Source: CAITQP01 sp964387965 (lineage in GTDB: Bacteria; Patescibacteriota; Minisyncoccia; Phycocordibacterales; UBA9973). From it: a DNA stretch of 64,000 nt. The position numbers and the translations under genes are program-made. The stretch is taken from positions 1-64,000 of the forward strand of contig CAYLXO010000001.1 in NCBI GenBank assembly GCA_964387965.1. The letters are read 5' to 3'. Below, piece after piece: positions 49,327-57,939 of this stretch; positions within the stretch are counted from its first letter, which is position 1; the number at the start of each line of letters is the position of its first letter. The notes under the pieces are model-generated. The model worked only from the letters and a program-made list of their open reading frames with translations, was not told the DNA's origin and ran no database searches.

Positions 49327-50217
49327 ATGTTTGGAAAAAAATACACAATCGCAGTGCACGATGGAAAATTTCATGCTGATGACATATTCGCATGCGCTAC
49401 CGTTTCATTGCTACATAAAGGAAAAGTAAAAATTGTTCGTACTCGTGATCAAGCAAAAATCGACAAAGCAGATTATGTCGTTGACGTTGGGTGTGTATAC
49501 AATCCGAGCCAAAAACGATTTGACCATCATATGCCTGGAGGTGCTGGCACTCGTGCAAATGGGATCATGTATGCAGCCTTCGGTTTGGTATGGAAAGAAT
49601 ACGGCGCGCGCATTTCTGGTAATGAAGAAATAGCAAATCGTGTTGATGGACGTCTCGTTTCTCATATCGATGCTGATGATAACGGCATTTCGTTATACGA
49701 CTTAAAAGGCGAGACAGCCCCATATACTCTTCAAAGTTTTCTCTATACATATCGTCCCACATGGAAAGAAGATCCTGCTCGCTATGATGAGGCCTTTCTT
49801 GAGCTAGTTGAAATCGCAAAAGGAATAATAAGCCGAGAAGTAAAAATTTCTAACGATGCGCTACTTGCAAAACACATCGTTCTTGATGCGTACAACAACG
49901 CCGAAGACAAACGTATTGTAATTATTGATACAGCGTGTCCATTTCAAGAAACATTATTTCCATACGATGAAGTCTTGTATGTAGTGCATCCTCGTTTTGG
50001 TTCACCAAATTGGAATGTCTCGTGTATGCATAAGGCAAGTCACGGTTTTTTAAATAGAAAATCATTTCCAGTAGAATGGGCAGGGCTTCGTGACGAAGAA
50101 CTCGCTACAGTTTCAGGTGTTCCAGATGCAGTTTTTTGTCACAATGGCCGATTTCTTGCTGTAGCAAAATCTAAAGAAGGTGCTATTAAATTGGCGAAAC
50201 TCGCAGTTGAGAATTAG
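49327..50217 (+). CDS. MYG1-family (UPF0160) DHH-like hydrolase
   Basis: 296 residues. N-terminal HDGKFHADDIFACATVSLL and RFDHHMPGGAGTRANGIMYAAFGLVW are the metal-binding signature of MYG1, a family related to DHH phosphoesterases; eukaryotic MYG1 is reported to be an RNA exonuclease. The C-terminal part has a W-N-V core. I chose the ATG at 49327 because it starts just before the conserved KKYTIAVHDG; a TTG at 49312 in frame would overlap the DedA gene. Confidence 0.88.
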   Translation: MFGKKYTIAVHDGKFHADDIFACATVSLLHKGKVKIVRTRDQAKIDKADYVVDVGCVYNPSQKRFDHHMPGGAGTRANGIMYAAFGLVWKEYGARISGNEEIANRVDGRLVSHIDADDNGISLYDLKGETAPYTLQSFLYTYRPTWKEDPARYDEAFLELVEIAKGIISREVKISNDALLAKHIVLDAYNNAEDKRIVIIDTACPFQETLFPYDEVLYVVHPRFGSPNWNVSCMHKASHGFLNRKSFPVEWAGLRDEELATVSGVPDAVFCHNGRFLAVAKSKEGAIKLAKLAVEN

Positions 50218-50252
50218 CAAAATATCGCAAAATCGAGTAATCTGTATCTACT

Positions 50253-51281
50253 ATGGCATTAGTAGACGAAATGCGCTTTCACGCATCTGCAGGTAAGGGT
50301 GGTGACGGGGTGGTGCGATGGCGCAGAGAAAAATTTATAGAAAAAGGAGGACCCAACGGTGGAGACGGTGGTCGTGGTGGTGATGTGTACATTGAAGCAG
50401 TGCGCGATAATCAGCTTCTAGCACAATATCGACATGTTACGCACTTTTCAGCAAAGGACGGAGAGCCGGGAGGTTCGCGCAGTTTACATGGAGCAAATGG
50501 AGAGGATGTTGTTATCAAGCTTCCCGTTGGTGCAATTGTTACAAACACCGACAGTGGTGAAGAATTTCAACTTCTTACACAAGGAGAAAAAATAAAAGTT
50601 CTCTCAGGTGGAAATGGAGGACGCGGAAACGAATATTTTAAAAGTTCTATCAATGTTGCTCCAAAAGAATGGACGCCTGGTCGTCCTGGACAAGAGGCAG
50701 ACTTTTATGTTGAACTTGAGCTTATTGCAGATGCTGGACTCATCGGTCTTCCAAATGCTGGGAAATCTTCATTACTTAATTCACTGTCACGTGCAAAAGC
50801 AAAAGTAGGTGACTACGCCTTTACAACACTCGATCCAAATCTAGGAGATTGTTTTGGTTATACGATTGCAGATATTCCTGGACTTATTGAAGGTGCCTCA
50901 GAAGGAAAAGGTCTTGGTACAAAATTTTTGCGTCATATCAAACGTACAAAAGCACTTGTGCACCTTGTATCGTTTGAAAACGAGCTTGCACAAACTGGCG
51001 GCATGATGAAAACATATAAAGAAATCAGAAACGAGCTTGAAAAATATGGTGAAGGATTGGATGAAAAAGATGAAATAATTCTTCTTACAAAAACAGATGT
51101 CCTTCCTGAGGATGAAAAAGAAAAAATAATAGCAAAAAAGATTAAGGAGTTTGAAGAAACTGGACGAAAGGTATATGCGATTACATTGTACGATGATGCA
51201 TCAGTAAAAGCTTTTGCTGATGACCTCGTTCGATTTTTGAAAGGTAAAGAACAAGAAGTAGTTGCAGAAACGGGTGTATAA
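50253..51281 (+). CDS. obgE: GTPase Obg
   Basis: Essential GTPase in ribosome assembly and stress control. 342 residues. The N-terminal Obg fold (1-158) is Gly-rich with GGPNGGDGGRGGDVYI and RGGNG-like motifs. The G domain has G1 GLPNAGKSS at ~164-172, G3 DIPGLIEGASEGKGLG and G4 TKTD. It lacks the Obg C-terminal domain found in some Firmicutes. Its stop codon TAA is part of the -10 hexamer of the next gene. Confidence 0.95.
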   Translation: MALVDEMRFHASAGKGGDGVVRWRREKFIEKGGPNGGDGGRGGDVYIEAVRDNQLLAQYRHVTHFSAKDGEPGGSRSLHGANGEDVVIKLPVGAIVTNTDSGEEFQLLTQGEKIKVLSGGNGGRGNEYFKSSINVAPKEWTPGRPGQEADFYVELELIADAGLIGLPNAGKSSLLNSLSRAKAKVGDYAFTTLDPNLGDCFGYTIADIPGLIEGASEGKGLGTKFLRHIKRTKALVHLVSFENELAQTGGMMKTYKEIRNELEKYGEGLDEKDEIILLTKTDVLPEDEKEKIIAKKIKEFEETGRKVYAITLYDDASVKAFADDLVRFLKGKEQEVVAETGV

Positions 51282-51289
51282 TACGGGTG
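51277..51289 (+). promoter_or_regulatory. Leaderless promoter overlapping the obgE stop
   Basis: TATAAT at 51277-51282 contains the obgE stop TAA (51279-51281) and is followed by 6 nt (ACGGGT) and a GTG start at 51289. Confidence 0.65.
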
Positions 51290-51891
51290 TGACACAAGAA
51301 AATCAAAAAATTGAAACTGTCAGTAGAGTGGGTGGTGCAATGAAGGGCACCGATCTTGTGTTTGTCGATACCGAAACAACTGGTCTTGATCCGAAAGTTC
51401 ATGAGCTCATTGATATCGGTTTTGTTCGCGTAAAACAAACATGGCACGATACAGAAAATCCTGAGTTTGCTGTTGTTGAAGAATGGAGTCAAAAGATACG
51501 ACCACTTCATATCGAGGTTGCTGATCCTGTCTCACTTAAAATAAACGGATACACCGTTACTGGCTGGAATGATGCCGTAACGCTTGAAGTTGCAATGAAA
51601 GAATTTGCACAGAAAGTTGCCGGAGGCATTATGGTTGCCCACAATGTTTCGTTCGATGCAGGATTTTTGGATATGGCTTTTTCAAAATGTGGTATTCCAA
51701 ATCCAATGCATTATCATCGCTTAGATACTGTATCAATGGCGTATGCAAAATTGCACAATACTCCCGATGTAACTCGCTTCTCACTTGGAGAATTGTGTAA
51801 ATATTTTTCGATTGAAAACCATAGTGCACACTCAGCGCTTTCTGATGCAAAAGCTTGTTTCCTCCTTTTCAGAAAATTAATGTCACTGTAG
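51289..51891 (+). CDS. DnaQ-like 3'-5' exonuclease
   Basis: 200 residues from a GTG start. DEDDh motifs are FVDTETTG, VAHNVSFDAGFLD, HSALSDAKAC. The ~25-residue N-terminal extension before the first motif is poorly conserved. It could be a proofreading subunit or an RNase T-like trimming enzyme. I prefer the GTG at 51289 because of its -10 at fixed distance; a TTG at 51262 would overlap obgE. The stop codon lies inside the next promoter. Confidence 0.85.
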   Translation: MTQENQKIETVSRVGGAMKGTDLVFVDTETTGLDPKVHELIDIGFVRVKQTWHDTENPEFAVVEEWSQKIRPLHIEVADPVSLKINGYTVTGWNDAVTLEVAMKEFAQKVAGGIMVAHNVSFDAGFLDMAFSKCGIPNPMHYHRLDTVSMAYAKLHNTPDVTRFSLGELCKYFSIENHSAHSALSDAKACFLLFRKLMSL

Positions 51892-51902
51892 TATCGAAAA
51901 AG
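51889..51902 (+). promoter_or_regulatory. Leaderless mnmA promoter overlapping the upstream stop
   Basis: TAGTAT at 51889-51894 includes the TAG stop of the exonuclease gene and ends 7 nt before the GTG at 51902. Confidence 0.6.
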
Positions 51903-52951
51903 TGAGTACAAATAAGAAAAACATAGTCTGTGTTGGCCTCTCTGGCGGAGTAGATTCTGCCGTGACTGCACTTCTGCTTAAAAAACAAGGATATACAGTC
52001 GTTGGCGTTTTTATTCGTACGTGGCAACCAGATTTCATCGAATGTAGTTTTCGTGAAGATAGACTTGACGCGATGCGTGTAGCAGCGTTTCTTGATATAC
52101 CTTTTTATGAATGTGACGCTGAAGCGATATATAAGGAGCGTGTTGCCGAATACATGATTGAGGAATATAAAAAAGGCCGAACACCAAACCCAGATGTTAT
52201 GTGCAATCGCGAGATTAAGTTCGGTGTATTTTGGGATTTTGCAAAAAAATTAGGTGCAGAGTATATCGCTACCGGACACTATGCTCGAATTGGTGAGGAT
52301 GGTACGCTTCGCACTGCAAAAGATTCGAGTAAAGATCAGGCTTACTTTTTATACAGACTTACACACGAAGATTTGGCGCATACATTGTTTCCATTAGGTG
52401 GATTGTTGAAAAAAGATGTTCGTGCACTTGCAAAAAAGTTTGGTCTTCCGAATGCGATAAAGAAAGATAGTCAGGGTATTTGTATGCTCGGCGACCTTGA
52501 TCTTAAGAAATTTCTCTCACACTATATTCCACTAGAGCGGGGTACTGTGCTTAATGAAGAAGGAGAAGTCATTGGGCATCATGATGGTGCACTTTTTCTC
52601 ACCCTCGGGGAGCGTCATGGATTTGTTGTTACAAAAAAGTCGCCACATGATGCTCCGCAATATATCGTTGCAAAAAATATCTCAGAAAATACCATAACTA
52701 TTTCTCCAAATCCGCACGAGGCAAAAACCAACGCTACAACTACAGTTTCAATTGAAAAAATGTCATGGGTGCACGACGCTCCGACTGAAAGCGTTCGTTA
52801 TACAGCACAAATTCGATATCATGGAGAATATCTCTCATGTACCTACAGTAATGGAGTGGTAACGTTTAGCGAACCAGTATTGGTAGCACGAGGGCAATCT
52901 ATTGTGTTGTTTTCTGACGATGTGTGTATTGGTGGTGGAATAGTTGCATAA
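51902..52951 (+). CDS. mnmA: tRNA 2-thiouridylase MnmA
   Basis: Puts the 2-thio group on U34 of tRNA-Lys, -Glu and -Gln. 349 residues from a GTG start. ATP-PP motif GLSGGVDSA is at 12-20. The catalytic Cys pair is Cys101 in NPDVMCNREIKF and Cys194 in SQGICMLGD. C-terminal beta domains are complete. A slight change from the usual M.NW motif after the first strand (IRTWQPD) is visible. Confidence 0.94.
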   Translation: MSTNKKNIVCVGLSGGVDSAVTALLLKKQGYTVVGVFIRTWQPDFIECSFREDRLDAMRVAAFLDIPFYECDAEAIYKERVAEYMIEEYKKGRTPNPDVMCNREIKFGVFWDFAKKLGAEYIATGHYARIGEDGTLRTAKDSSKDQAYFLYRLTHEDLAHTLFPLGGLLKKDVRALAKKFGLPNAIKKDSQGICMLGDLDLKKFLSHYIPLERGTVLNEEGEVIGHHDGALFLTLGERHGFVVTKKSPHDAPQYIVAKNISENTITISPNPHEAKTNATTTVSIEKMSWVHDAPTESVRYTAQIRYHGEYLSCTYSNGVVTFSEPVLVARGQSIVLFSDDVCIGGGIVA

Positions 52952-52956
52952 TTATT

Positions 52957-52974
52957 TGGTACAATACCACCATA
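52957..52974 (+). promoter_or_regulatory. Extended -10, leaderless
   Basis: TGG-TACAAT (TACAAT 52960-52965) and 8 nt to the ATG at 52974. Confidence 0.55.
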
Positions 52975-53474
52975 TGTTAAGCAATATTTTTTCAGGCGGT
53001 CCTATGCTCGATATTTTTATCAAGCTTGGAGTTGCTCTCTTGTGCGGAGTTATTATTGGAACAGAGCGAATTATTTCTCATAAGGCAGCAGGTATGCGAA
53101 CCTATGCGCTTGTCGCGATGGGTGCATCACTTTTTGTTATCGTGAATGATTTGATGATTACAAAGTATTTGCCAACTGGTGTTGCTGTAAACGACCCACT
53201 TCAGATTCCTTCGATGATTATTTCTGGTATCGGTTTTATGGGAGCAGGAATTATTATCTTTCGTGATACTAGTATCAAAGGGCTTACCACTGCTTCCGGG
53301 CTTTGGGTGGCTGCTGGAATCGGTATGGCATGTGGAGCAGGATTTTTTGCAACAGCACTTCTTGTTACTCTTATGACGTTGTTTGTATTTCTTGCACTTT
53401 ATCCGATTGAGCAGGGAGTGAAGAAAGTTGCGTTCAGAGAGCAGGGTGAAGAATCTGAAAATAGTAGTACATAA
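52974..53474 (+). CDS. MgtC/SapB-family membrane protein
   Basis: 166 residues from the ATG at 52974 with about four helices. The family motifs are LGVALLCGVIIGTERIISHKAAGMRTYALVAMGASLF and IISGIGFMGAGIIIFRDTSIKGLTTASGLWVAAGIGMACGAG. MgtC-type proteins affect Mg2+ homeostasis and membrane ATP synthase in other bacteria. The C-terminal cytoplasmic regulatory domain of virulence MgtC is missing, as in most members. Confidence 0.9.
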   Translation: MLSNIFSGGPMLDIFIKLGVALLCGVIIGTERIISHKAAGMRTYALVAMGASLFVIVNDLMITKYLPTGVAVNDPLQIPSMIISGIGFMGAGIIIFRDTSIKGLTTASGLWVAAGIGMACGAGFFATALLVTLMTLFVFLALYPIEQGVKKVAFREQGEESENSST

Positions 53475-53484
53475 TTTTGATTTT

Positions 53485-53516
53485 AAAGCGCGCAGGCCGT
53501 ACGGCCTGCGCGCTTT
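53485..53516. terminator. Perfect 32-bp palindromic terminator
   Basis: Starts AAAGCGCGCAGGCCGT and is perfectly self-complementary, followed by AATTTT. Very stable stem between the mgtC-like gene and alaS. Confidence 0.85.
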
Positions 53517-53533
53517 AATTTTCCTCGCATTTT

Positions 53534-53550
53534 TGATAGTATCCATTACA
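53534..53550 (+). promoter_or_regulatory. Extended -10, leaderless alaS promoter
   Basis: TGA-TAGTAT (TAGTAT 53537-53542) and 7 nt to the ATG at 53550. Confidence 0.65.
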
Positions 53551-54773
53551 TGACATCAAATGAAATCCGCTCACGTTTTTTGGAGTTTTTTAGAAAGCGC
53601 AATCACGCTATTATTCCGTCTGCGCCTCTCGTTCCTCAGAACGATCCGTCAGTACTCTTTAATACAGCGGGAATGCAACCACTTGTACCATATCTTCTTG
53701 GACAAAAACACCCAAACGGCACACGTATTGCGGATGTGCAAAAGTGTGTACGCACCGGTGACCTTGATGATATCGGAGACAATCGCCACTTTTCTTTTTT
53801 CGAAATGCTCGGCAATTGGTCGCTCGGAGATTATTTTAAAAAAGAAGCAATTTCTTGGAGCTATGAATTTCTTACTTCAAAGGATGAAGGACTTGGGCTT
53901 GATGTCTCTCGATTGTACGTAACGATTTTTGAAGGAGATGACAATGCGCCTTTTGATCAAGAATCAAAAGATATTTGGATGAGCTTAGGTATTCCTGAGC
54001 ATCGTATTTATGCGCTTCCAGCTGATGACAATTGGTGGAGTCCAGGCCCAAATGGTCCGTGTGGTCCTTGTACAGAAATGTTTTATGACATGAGCGGTAC
54101 GACAGGCGATTTGTCTCATGCAGAATTTGTGAAAGCTATCAAAGAAGAACGCGTCATTGAAATTTGGAATGATGTGTTTATGGAGTATGAGAAAAAAGAT
54201 AATGTTGTCGTTGGAAAACTCTCGCAGAAAAATGTGGACACAGGAGCCGGACTGGAGCGTATTACAGCAGTAATGCAAGGGAAGCAAACTGCATATGACA
54301 CCGATATTTTTGAGAAAGCATTTGCATACATTAAAGATAATACGACTGAATACAACGAAATATATGCTCGTGTCATTGTCGACCATCTTCGCAGCGCATT
54401 GTTCATGGTTTCTGACGGAGTTTTTCCTGGAAATAAAGACCGTGGGTATATTCTTCGTCGTTTGATTCGCCGCGCAACAGTACGCGCGCTTAAACTCAAT
54501 CTAGATGAACAAGTAATAAAAAACGTTCTTTTGGCACTCATTCAAAAATACGAAAAAGAATATCCNNNNNNNNNNNNNNNNNNNNNNNNNNNNNNNNNNN
54601 NNNNNNNNNNNNNNNNNNNNNNNNNNNNNNNNNNNNNNNNNNNNNNNNNNNNNNNNNNNNNNNNNTGTGGTGGCCCACACGTTGTAAATACAAGCGAACT
54701 CGGAACATTCAAAATACAAAAAGAGGAAGCATCTTCACAGGGCGTACGTCGCATCAAAGCAGTACTTGAATAA
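53550..54773 (+). CDS. alaS: Alanyl-tRNA synthetase, C-Ala domain absent, gap inside
   Basis: Charges tRNA-Ala. The N-terminal 338 residues contain the class-II catalytic core (FFRKRNHAIIPSAPLVP, NTAGMQPLVPYLLG, GDNRHFSFFEMLGNWSLGDYFKKEA, PNGPCGPCTEM, DTGAGLERI) and the start of the tRNA-recognition helices. After a 100-N gap follow 35 residues with CGGPH, the zinc motif of the editing domain, ending SQGVRRIKAVLE and stop. Compared with standard AlaS about 300 codons are missing in the gap. The stop comes right at the end of the editing domain, so the C-terminal oligomerisation/C-Ala domain is absent. That end is after the gap and is seen directly. Confidence 0.93.
   Translation: MTSNEIRSRFLEFFRKRNHAIIPSAPLVPQNDPSVLFNTAGMQPLVPYLLGQKHPNGTRIADVQKCVRTGDLDDIGDNRHFSFFEMLGNWSLGDYFKKEAISWSYEFLTSKDEGLGLDVSRLYVTIFEGDDNAPFDQESKDIWMSLGIPEHRIYALPADDNWWSPGPNGPCGPCTEMFYDMSGTTGDLSHAEFVKAIKEERVIEIWNDVFMEYEKKDNVVVGKLSQKNVDTGAGLERITAVMQGKQTAYDTDIFEKAFAYIKDNTTEYNEIYARVIVDHLRSALFMVSDGVFPGNKDRGYILRRLIRRATVRALKLNLDEQVIKNVLLALIQKYEKEYXXXXXXXXXXXXXXXXXXXXXXXXXXXXXXXXXXCGGPHVVNTSELGTFKIQKEEASSQGVRRIKAVLE
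54566..54665. other. Assembly gap (100 N) inside alaS
   Basis: The flanks do not overlap. About 900 nt are probably missing by comparison with usual AlaS length. Confidence 0.85.
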
Positions 54774-54783
54774 ATCCCCGAAC

Positions 54784-54825
54784 GTATACTGTATACAGTA
54801 TATTAAATACTGTATACTGTATGCA
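54784..54825 (+). promoter_or_regulatory. Repeat-rich operator and leaderless promoter of pilM-like gene
   Basis: ATACTGTATAC occurs twice (near 54786 and 54814 minus one turn), and ATACAGTAT / ATACTGTAT form an inverted repeat around TTAA. The downstream TATACT (54813-54818) ends 6 nt before the ATG at 54825. The arrangement suits a dimeric repressor. Confidence 0.6.
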
Positions 54826-56012
54826 TGGGTATTTTCGACTTTGCAAAAAAGCAGGCGAATTCTTCACGCGTACTTGTCGTGCATGTTGGTAGTACATCAG
54901 TGGTAGGTTCATTTGTTACATATCAAAATGACAAACCAAAAATTGAAGCGGTAATTTCAAGTGACATTGCTGTATTGTCTGACCTTACATACGCACAGTT
55001 TGAACGTGAAATGCAAAAAGCACTTTCTGTCACTTTAAAAAAAATGGCAAGTCTTTCGTTTGGAAAACCTGACGAGATAAGTGTTTTCTTGTCATCGCCA
55101 TGGTATGCATCACAAGTACGTACAGCAAAACTAAATCGTGATATTCCATTTCTTGTAACAAAGCAAATGCTTGATGATATGGTTGGAAAAGAGCTAAAGG
55201 CATTTGAAGATGATGAAATAAAAGAAAAGCACTTAGCGGGGGATTCGCTTGCAGTTATCGAATCAAAAACAGTTTCTGTGAAGTTAAATGGGTATTCGCA
55301 CGATACTCCTATTGGAGCAAAAGCTAGCAGTCTTGAACTCTCGTTGTTTCTTGCTGTATCTCCAGTAACACTACAAACAAAAATCAAAGACTCGCTCGCT
55401 TCATTTTACGGACACACACAAGTTATGTTTTGTACGTTTCTTACGGCTTCGTTTCTTATATCTAGAGATATTCTTCCACAAAAGGAGTCATACATATTAC
55501 TTGATATCGGTGGAGAGATTACTGATGTTTCAGTAATGCGTGATGGAGCTCCAGTGCAATCAATTTCATACCCGATTGGTAAAAATTTTCTCCTTCGGAG
55601 ACTCTCTCACGCTCTCAAGCGTTCCGTTTCGGAGTCAGCAACACTTTGTATGTTGTACATGGAAGGAAAAGTTGAAAATACAATGAAAGATATGTGCGCA
55701 AAAATTCTCGATGAAGCAAAAGCGGAATGGCTTGGCGCTTTTCAACGTACACTTCTTGCAATGACAAATGAACTTTCTATCCCTGACACAATTTTGCTTA
55801 CTGTTGATCAGGAAATTGCACCATGGTTTGTTGAACTTACGTCTCACGAAGAATTCCACCAATACGCACTTACCGAAAAAGATTTTAAAGTGTTACAATT
55901 AAATGCGGAGCTTTTCCACGAACGTCTTTCATTTGCAGAAAATGTACCACGCAATCCGTTTGTCATGATTGAAGCTCTTGCTTGCATCTCGCTATTTAAG
56001 AAAAATGCCTAA
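54825..56012 (+). CDS. PilM/FtsA-like actin-fold ATPase
   Basis: 395 residues. Actin-like phosphate loops are visible: VLVVHVGSTSVVGSFV near residue 15-30 and YILLDIGGEITDVSVMRDG near 225-243. Family members PilM and FtsA polymerise or form membrane-associated rings for type IV pili or division. The next gene overlaps it by 8 nt and encodes a bitopic membrane protein, the same order as PilM followed by PilN/O in pilus operons, although that protein is not a recognisable PilN. The divergence leaves the exact subfamily open. Confidence 0.72.
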   Translation: MGIFDFAKKQANSSRVLVVHVGSTSVVGSFVTYQNDKPKIEAVISSDIAVLSDLTYAQFEREMQKALSVTLKKMASLSFGKPDEISVFLSSPWYASQVRTAKLNRDIPFLVTKQMLDDMVGKELKAFEDDEIKEKHLAGDSLAVIESKTVSVKLNGYSHDTPIGAKASSLELSLFLAVSPVTLQTKIKDSLASFYGHTQVMFCTFLTASFLISRDILPQKESYILLDIGGEITDVSVMRDGAPVQSISYPIGKNFLLRRLSHALKRSVSESATLCMLYMEGKVENTMKDMCAKILDEAKAEWLGAFQRTLLAMTNELSIPDTILLTVDQEIAPWFVELTSHEEFHQYALTEKDFKVLQLNAELFHERLSFAENVPRNPFVMIEALACISLFKKNA

Positions 56013-57446
56013 AAAAAGTATTCTACAAGATATAAAACCAATCTCACGCACTGAAAAACCCGTTACAGAGATAAAATCTACGCCCAAAAAGCCAGCGCCT
56101 GTTTTGCCGCGCGAGATACCATTTGAACCGATTGAAACGAAGTCTTCTCCACGATATACATTGTGGTATGTCGCAGGTATTTGTCTTGTCGCATTTGTCT
56201 TTTCGCTCTCATTTTTGTTTGAAAGCGCAAAAGTCACTGTAACTCAAAAAGTTATGGCAGTTGATTTTGATGCATCAGATAAATTTGTNNNNNNNNNNNN
56301 NNNNNNNNNNNNNNNNNNNNNNNNNNNNNNNNNNNNNNNNNNNNNNNNNNNNNNNNNNNNNNNNNNNNNNNNNNNNNNNNNNNNNNNNTCACTGTAACTC
56401 AAAAAGTTATGGCAGTTGATTTTGATGCATCAGATAAATTTGTTGCAGAAAAAGATACAAACGCGAGCGATACTGTTTCATTTACGCAGATGACTCTTAC
56501 TGGCACAGAGACAATCAAGCTCCCTGGTACACAATCAAAAAAACTCGACGAACATGCTACCGGTACTGTTGTTATTTATAATGCATATCGCACTACTGGG
56601 TATCCGTTAGCAAAGAGTACACGCCTTCTTTCAGCCGACAATAAGTTATACAGAACAGTGTCAGCCGTTACAGTTCCTGGATATAAAAAGTCAGGTACAG
56701 GAATTTTACCCGGATCTATTGAAGCAAAGGTAATAGCAGATGTCGCAGGAGATGCCGGTAATATCGATCACGCTGATTTTACGTTGCCTGGACTAAAAGG
56801 CACTGCACAAGAAACAAAAATTTATGCTCGTACAAAGACAGCAATTTCTGGAGGACTAACCGGCGATATGTACACGATCTCTCAATCTTCTGCTGACGCA
56901 GCCCTTGGAGAACTTTCAAACAAACTTAAAGCCTCTCTCTATTCAAAAGCAAAAGTACAAGTTCCTGATGGATATCTTTTCTTTGAAGGAGCAACAGTGT
57001 TTAAGACAGATTCAAGTGTTTCAGTTCCATATTCGAAAGAAGAGCAAGTACCGCTTGTCCTTAAAGGTTCACTCTCAGCATATCTTATTAAAGAGAGCAC
57101 ACTTTCAAACGCAATCATCAAATCTATGGTAAGTCAGTATGGTGGTGAAGATATTACAATTCCAAAATTGAACTCTCTCACACTTACTCCTAGTAGTACT
57201 CTTAATCCAGATGCTGATACGAGTTTCAAGTTTACGCTCGGTGGTCATGCTGTTCTTTTGTGGAGCGTAGATACAAAAAATATCCAAGAATCGCTTGCTG
57301 GTGCCAAAAAGACTCAGTTTGATAGCTTGATTAGTACAGTAATAGCTGTCGATAAGGCAACAGCCGTCATCAAGCCATTTTGGAAGCGAACATTTCCAAC
57401 AAATCTCGAAAAAATAAAGGTCGTAGTGCAAACTCCTGAAGTCTAG
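56005..57446 (+). CDS. Membrane-anchored assembly protein, baseplate-J-like (false gap inside)
   Basis: Starts MPKKSILQDIKPISR at 56005. A Pro/Lys-rich cytoplasmic part of ~50 residues, one transmembrane helix (~53-72), then a ~350-residue extracellular beta-rich part with ATGTVVIYNAYRTTGYPLAKSTRL and a GSIEAKVIADVAGDAGNID segment that recalls baseplate J/gp47-type proteins. The 100-N gap at 56289 is flanked by an exact 55-nt duplication. Deleting 155 nt gives 428 codons in frame. Without correction the gene appears to be two ORFs (to 56397 and from 56409). Its coupling with a PilM/FtsA-like ATPase suggests a trans-envelope machine. Whether it is a pilus or a contractile-like apparatus is unknown. 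Confidence 0.75.
56234..56443. other. Assembly artefact: 100 N flanked by exact 55-nt duplication
   Basis: Bases 56234-56288 are identical to 56389-56443. Same k-mer-sized overlap as at 21418. The real sequence is continuous. Confidence 0.95.
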
Positions 57447-57468
57447 GTGGGGACCCCGTCGACAGCCC

Positions 57469-57513
57469 TTGACCTTTTTCGGCTTTTTTGTTAGTCTTTC
57501 ATTTGCCTGCCAA
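57469..57513 (+). promoter_or_regulatory. Promoter of the infA-rpsI operon
   Basis: TTGACC (57469-57474), 17-nt spacer, TAGTCT (57492-57497) with extended TGT. Start near 57504, leader ~9 nt. Confidence 0.7.
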
Positions 57514-57728
57514 TGGGAACAGAAAACAAAGAAATATCAGTTGTAGGGGTTGTGGCTGACACACTCCCAAATTTGACTTTCAAAGTCGAGTTTCCTGATG
57601 GTACAAGTACGCTCGCATATTTGAGCGGAAAGATGCGACTTAATCGCATCAAGGTTGTAGTCGGCGATAAAATCGAAGTTGTGCTCTCACCCGATGGGAC
57701 ACGAGGACGAATTATCAGACGACTCTAA
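57513..57728 (+). CDS. infA: Translation initiation factor IF-1
   Basis: 71 residues, a single OB fold. It stabilises initiator-tRNA selection in the A site of the 30S subunit. Family elements are VVGVVADTLPNLTFKVEF, AYLSGKMRLNRIKVVVGDKIEVVLSP and RGRIIRRL. It heads the ribosomal operon, directly upstream of rpmJ, rpsM, rpsK, rpsD and rpoA as in many bacteria. Confidence 0.96.
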   Translation: MGTENKEISVVGVVADTLPNLTFKVEFPDGTSTLAYLSGKMRLNRIKVVVGDKIEVVLSPDGTRGRIIRRL

Positions 57729-57802
57729 CATTCGTTTAATATTGAGCAGCTTTAGTAAGCTGTTTGAAATTTTTTTACCCAAAAAATAATCAAAACATTT
57801 TC

Positions 57803-57913
57803 ATGAAAGTACGAGCTCGAGTAAAAAAGATGTGCGAAAAATGTAAGGTAGTCAGACGCGACCGCCATCTTCGAGTTATTTGTTCAAACCCGAAGCACAA
57901 ACAGAAGCAATAA
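57803..57913 (+). CDS. rpmJ: Ribosomal protein bL36
   Basis: 36 residues, MKVRARVKKMCEKCKVVRRD and a short basic tail. The zinc ligands Cys11, Cys14, Cys27 and His32 of the zinc-binding type are intact. It lies between infA and rpsM, its usual place. Confidence 0.96.
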   Translation: MKVRARVKKMCEKCKVVRRDRHLRVICSNPKHKQKQ

Positions 57914-57939
57914 TTTTTAATCATTAATACATACTTTCC

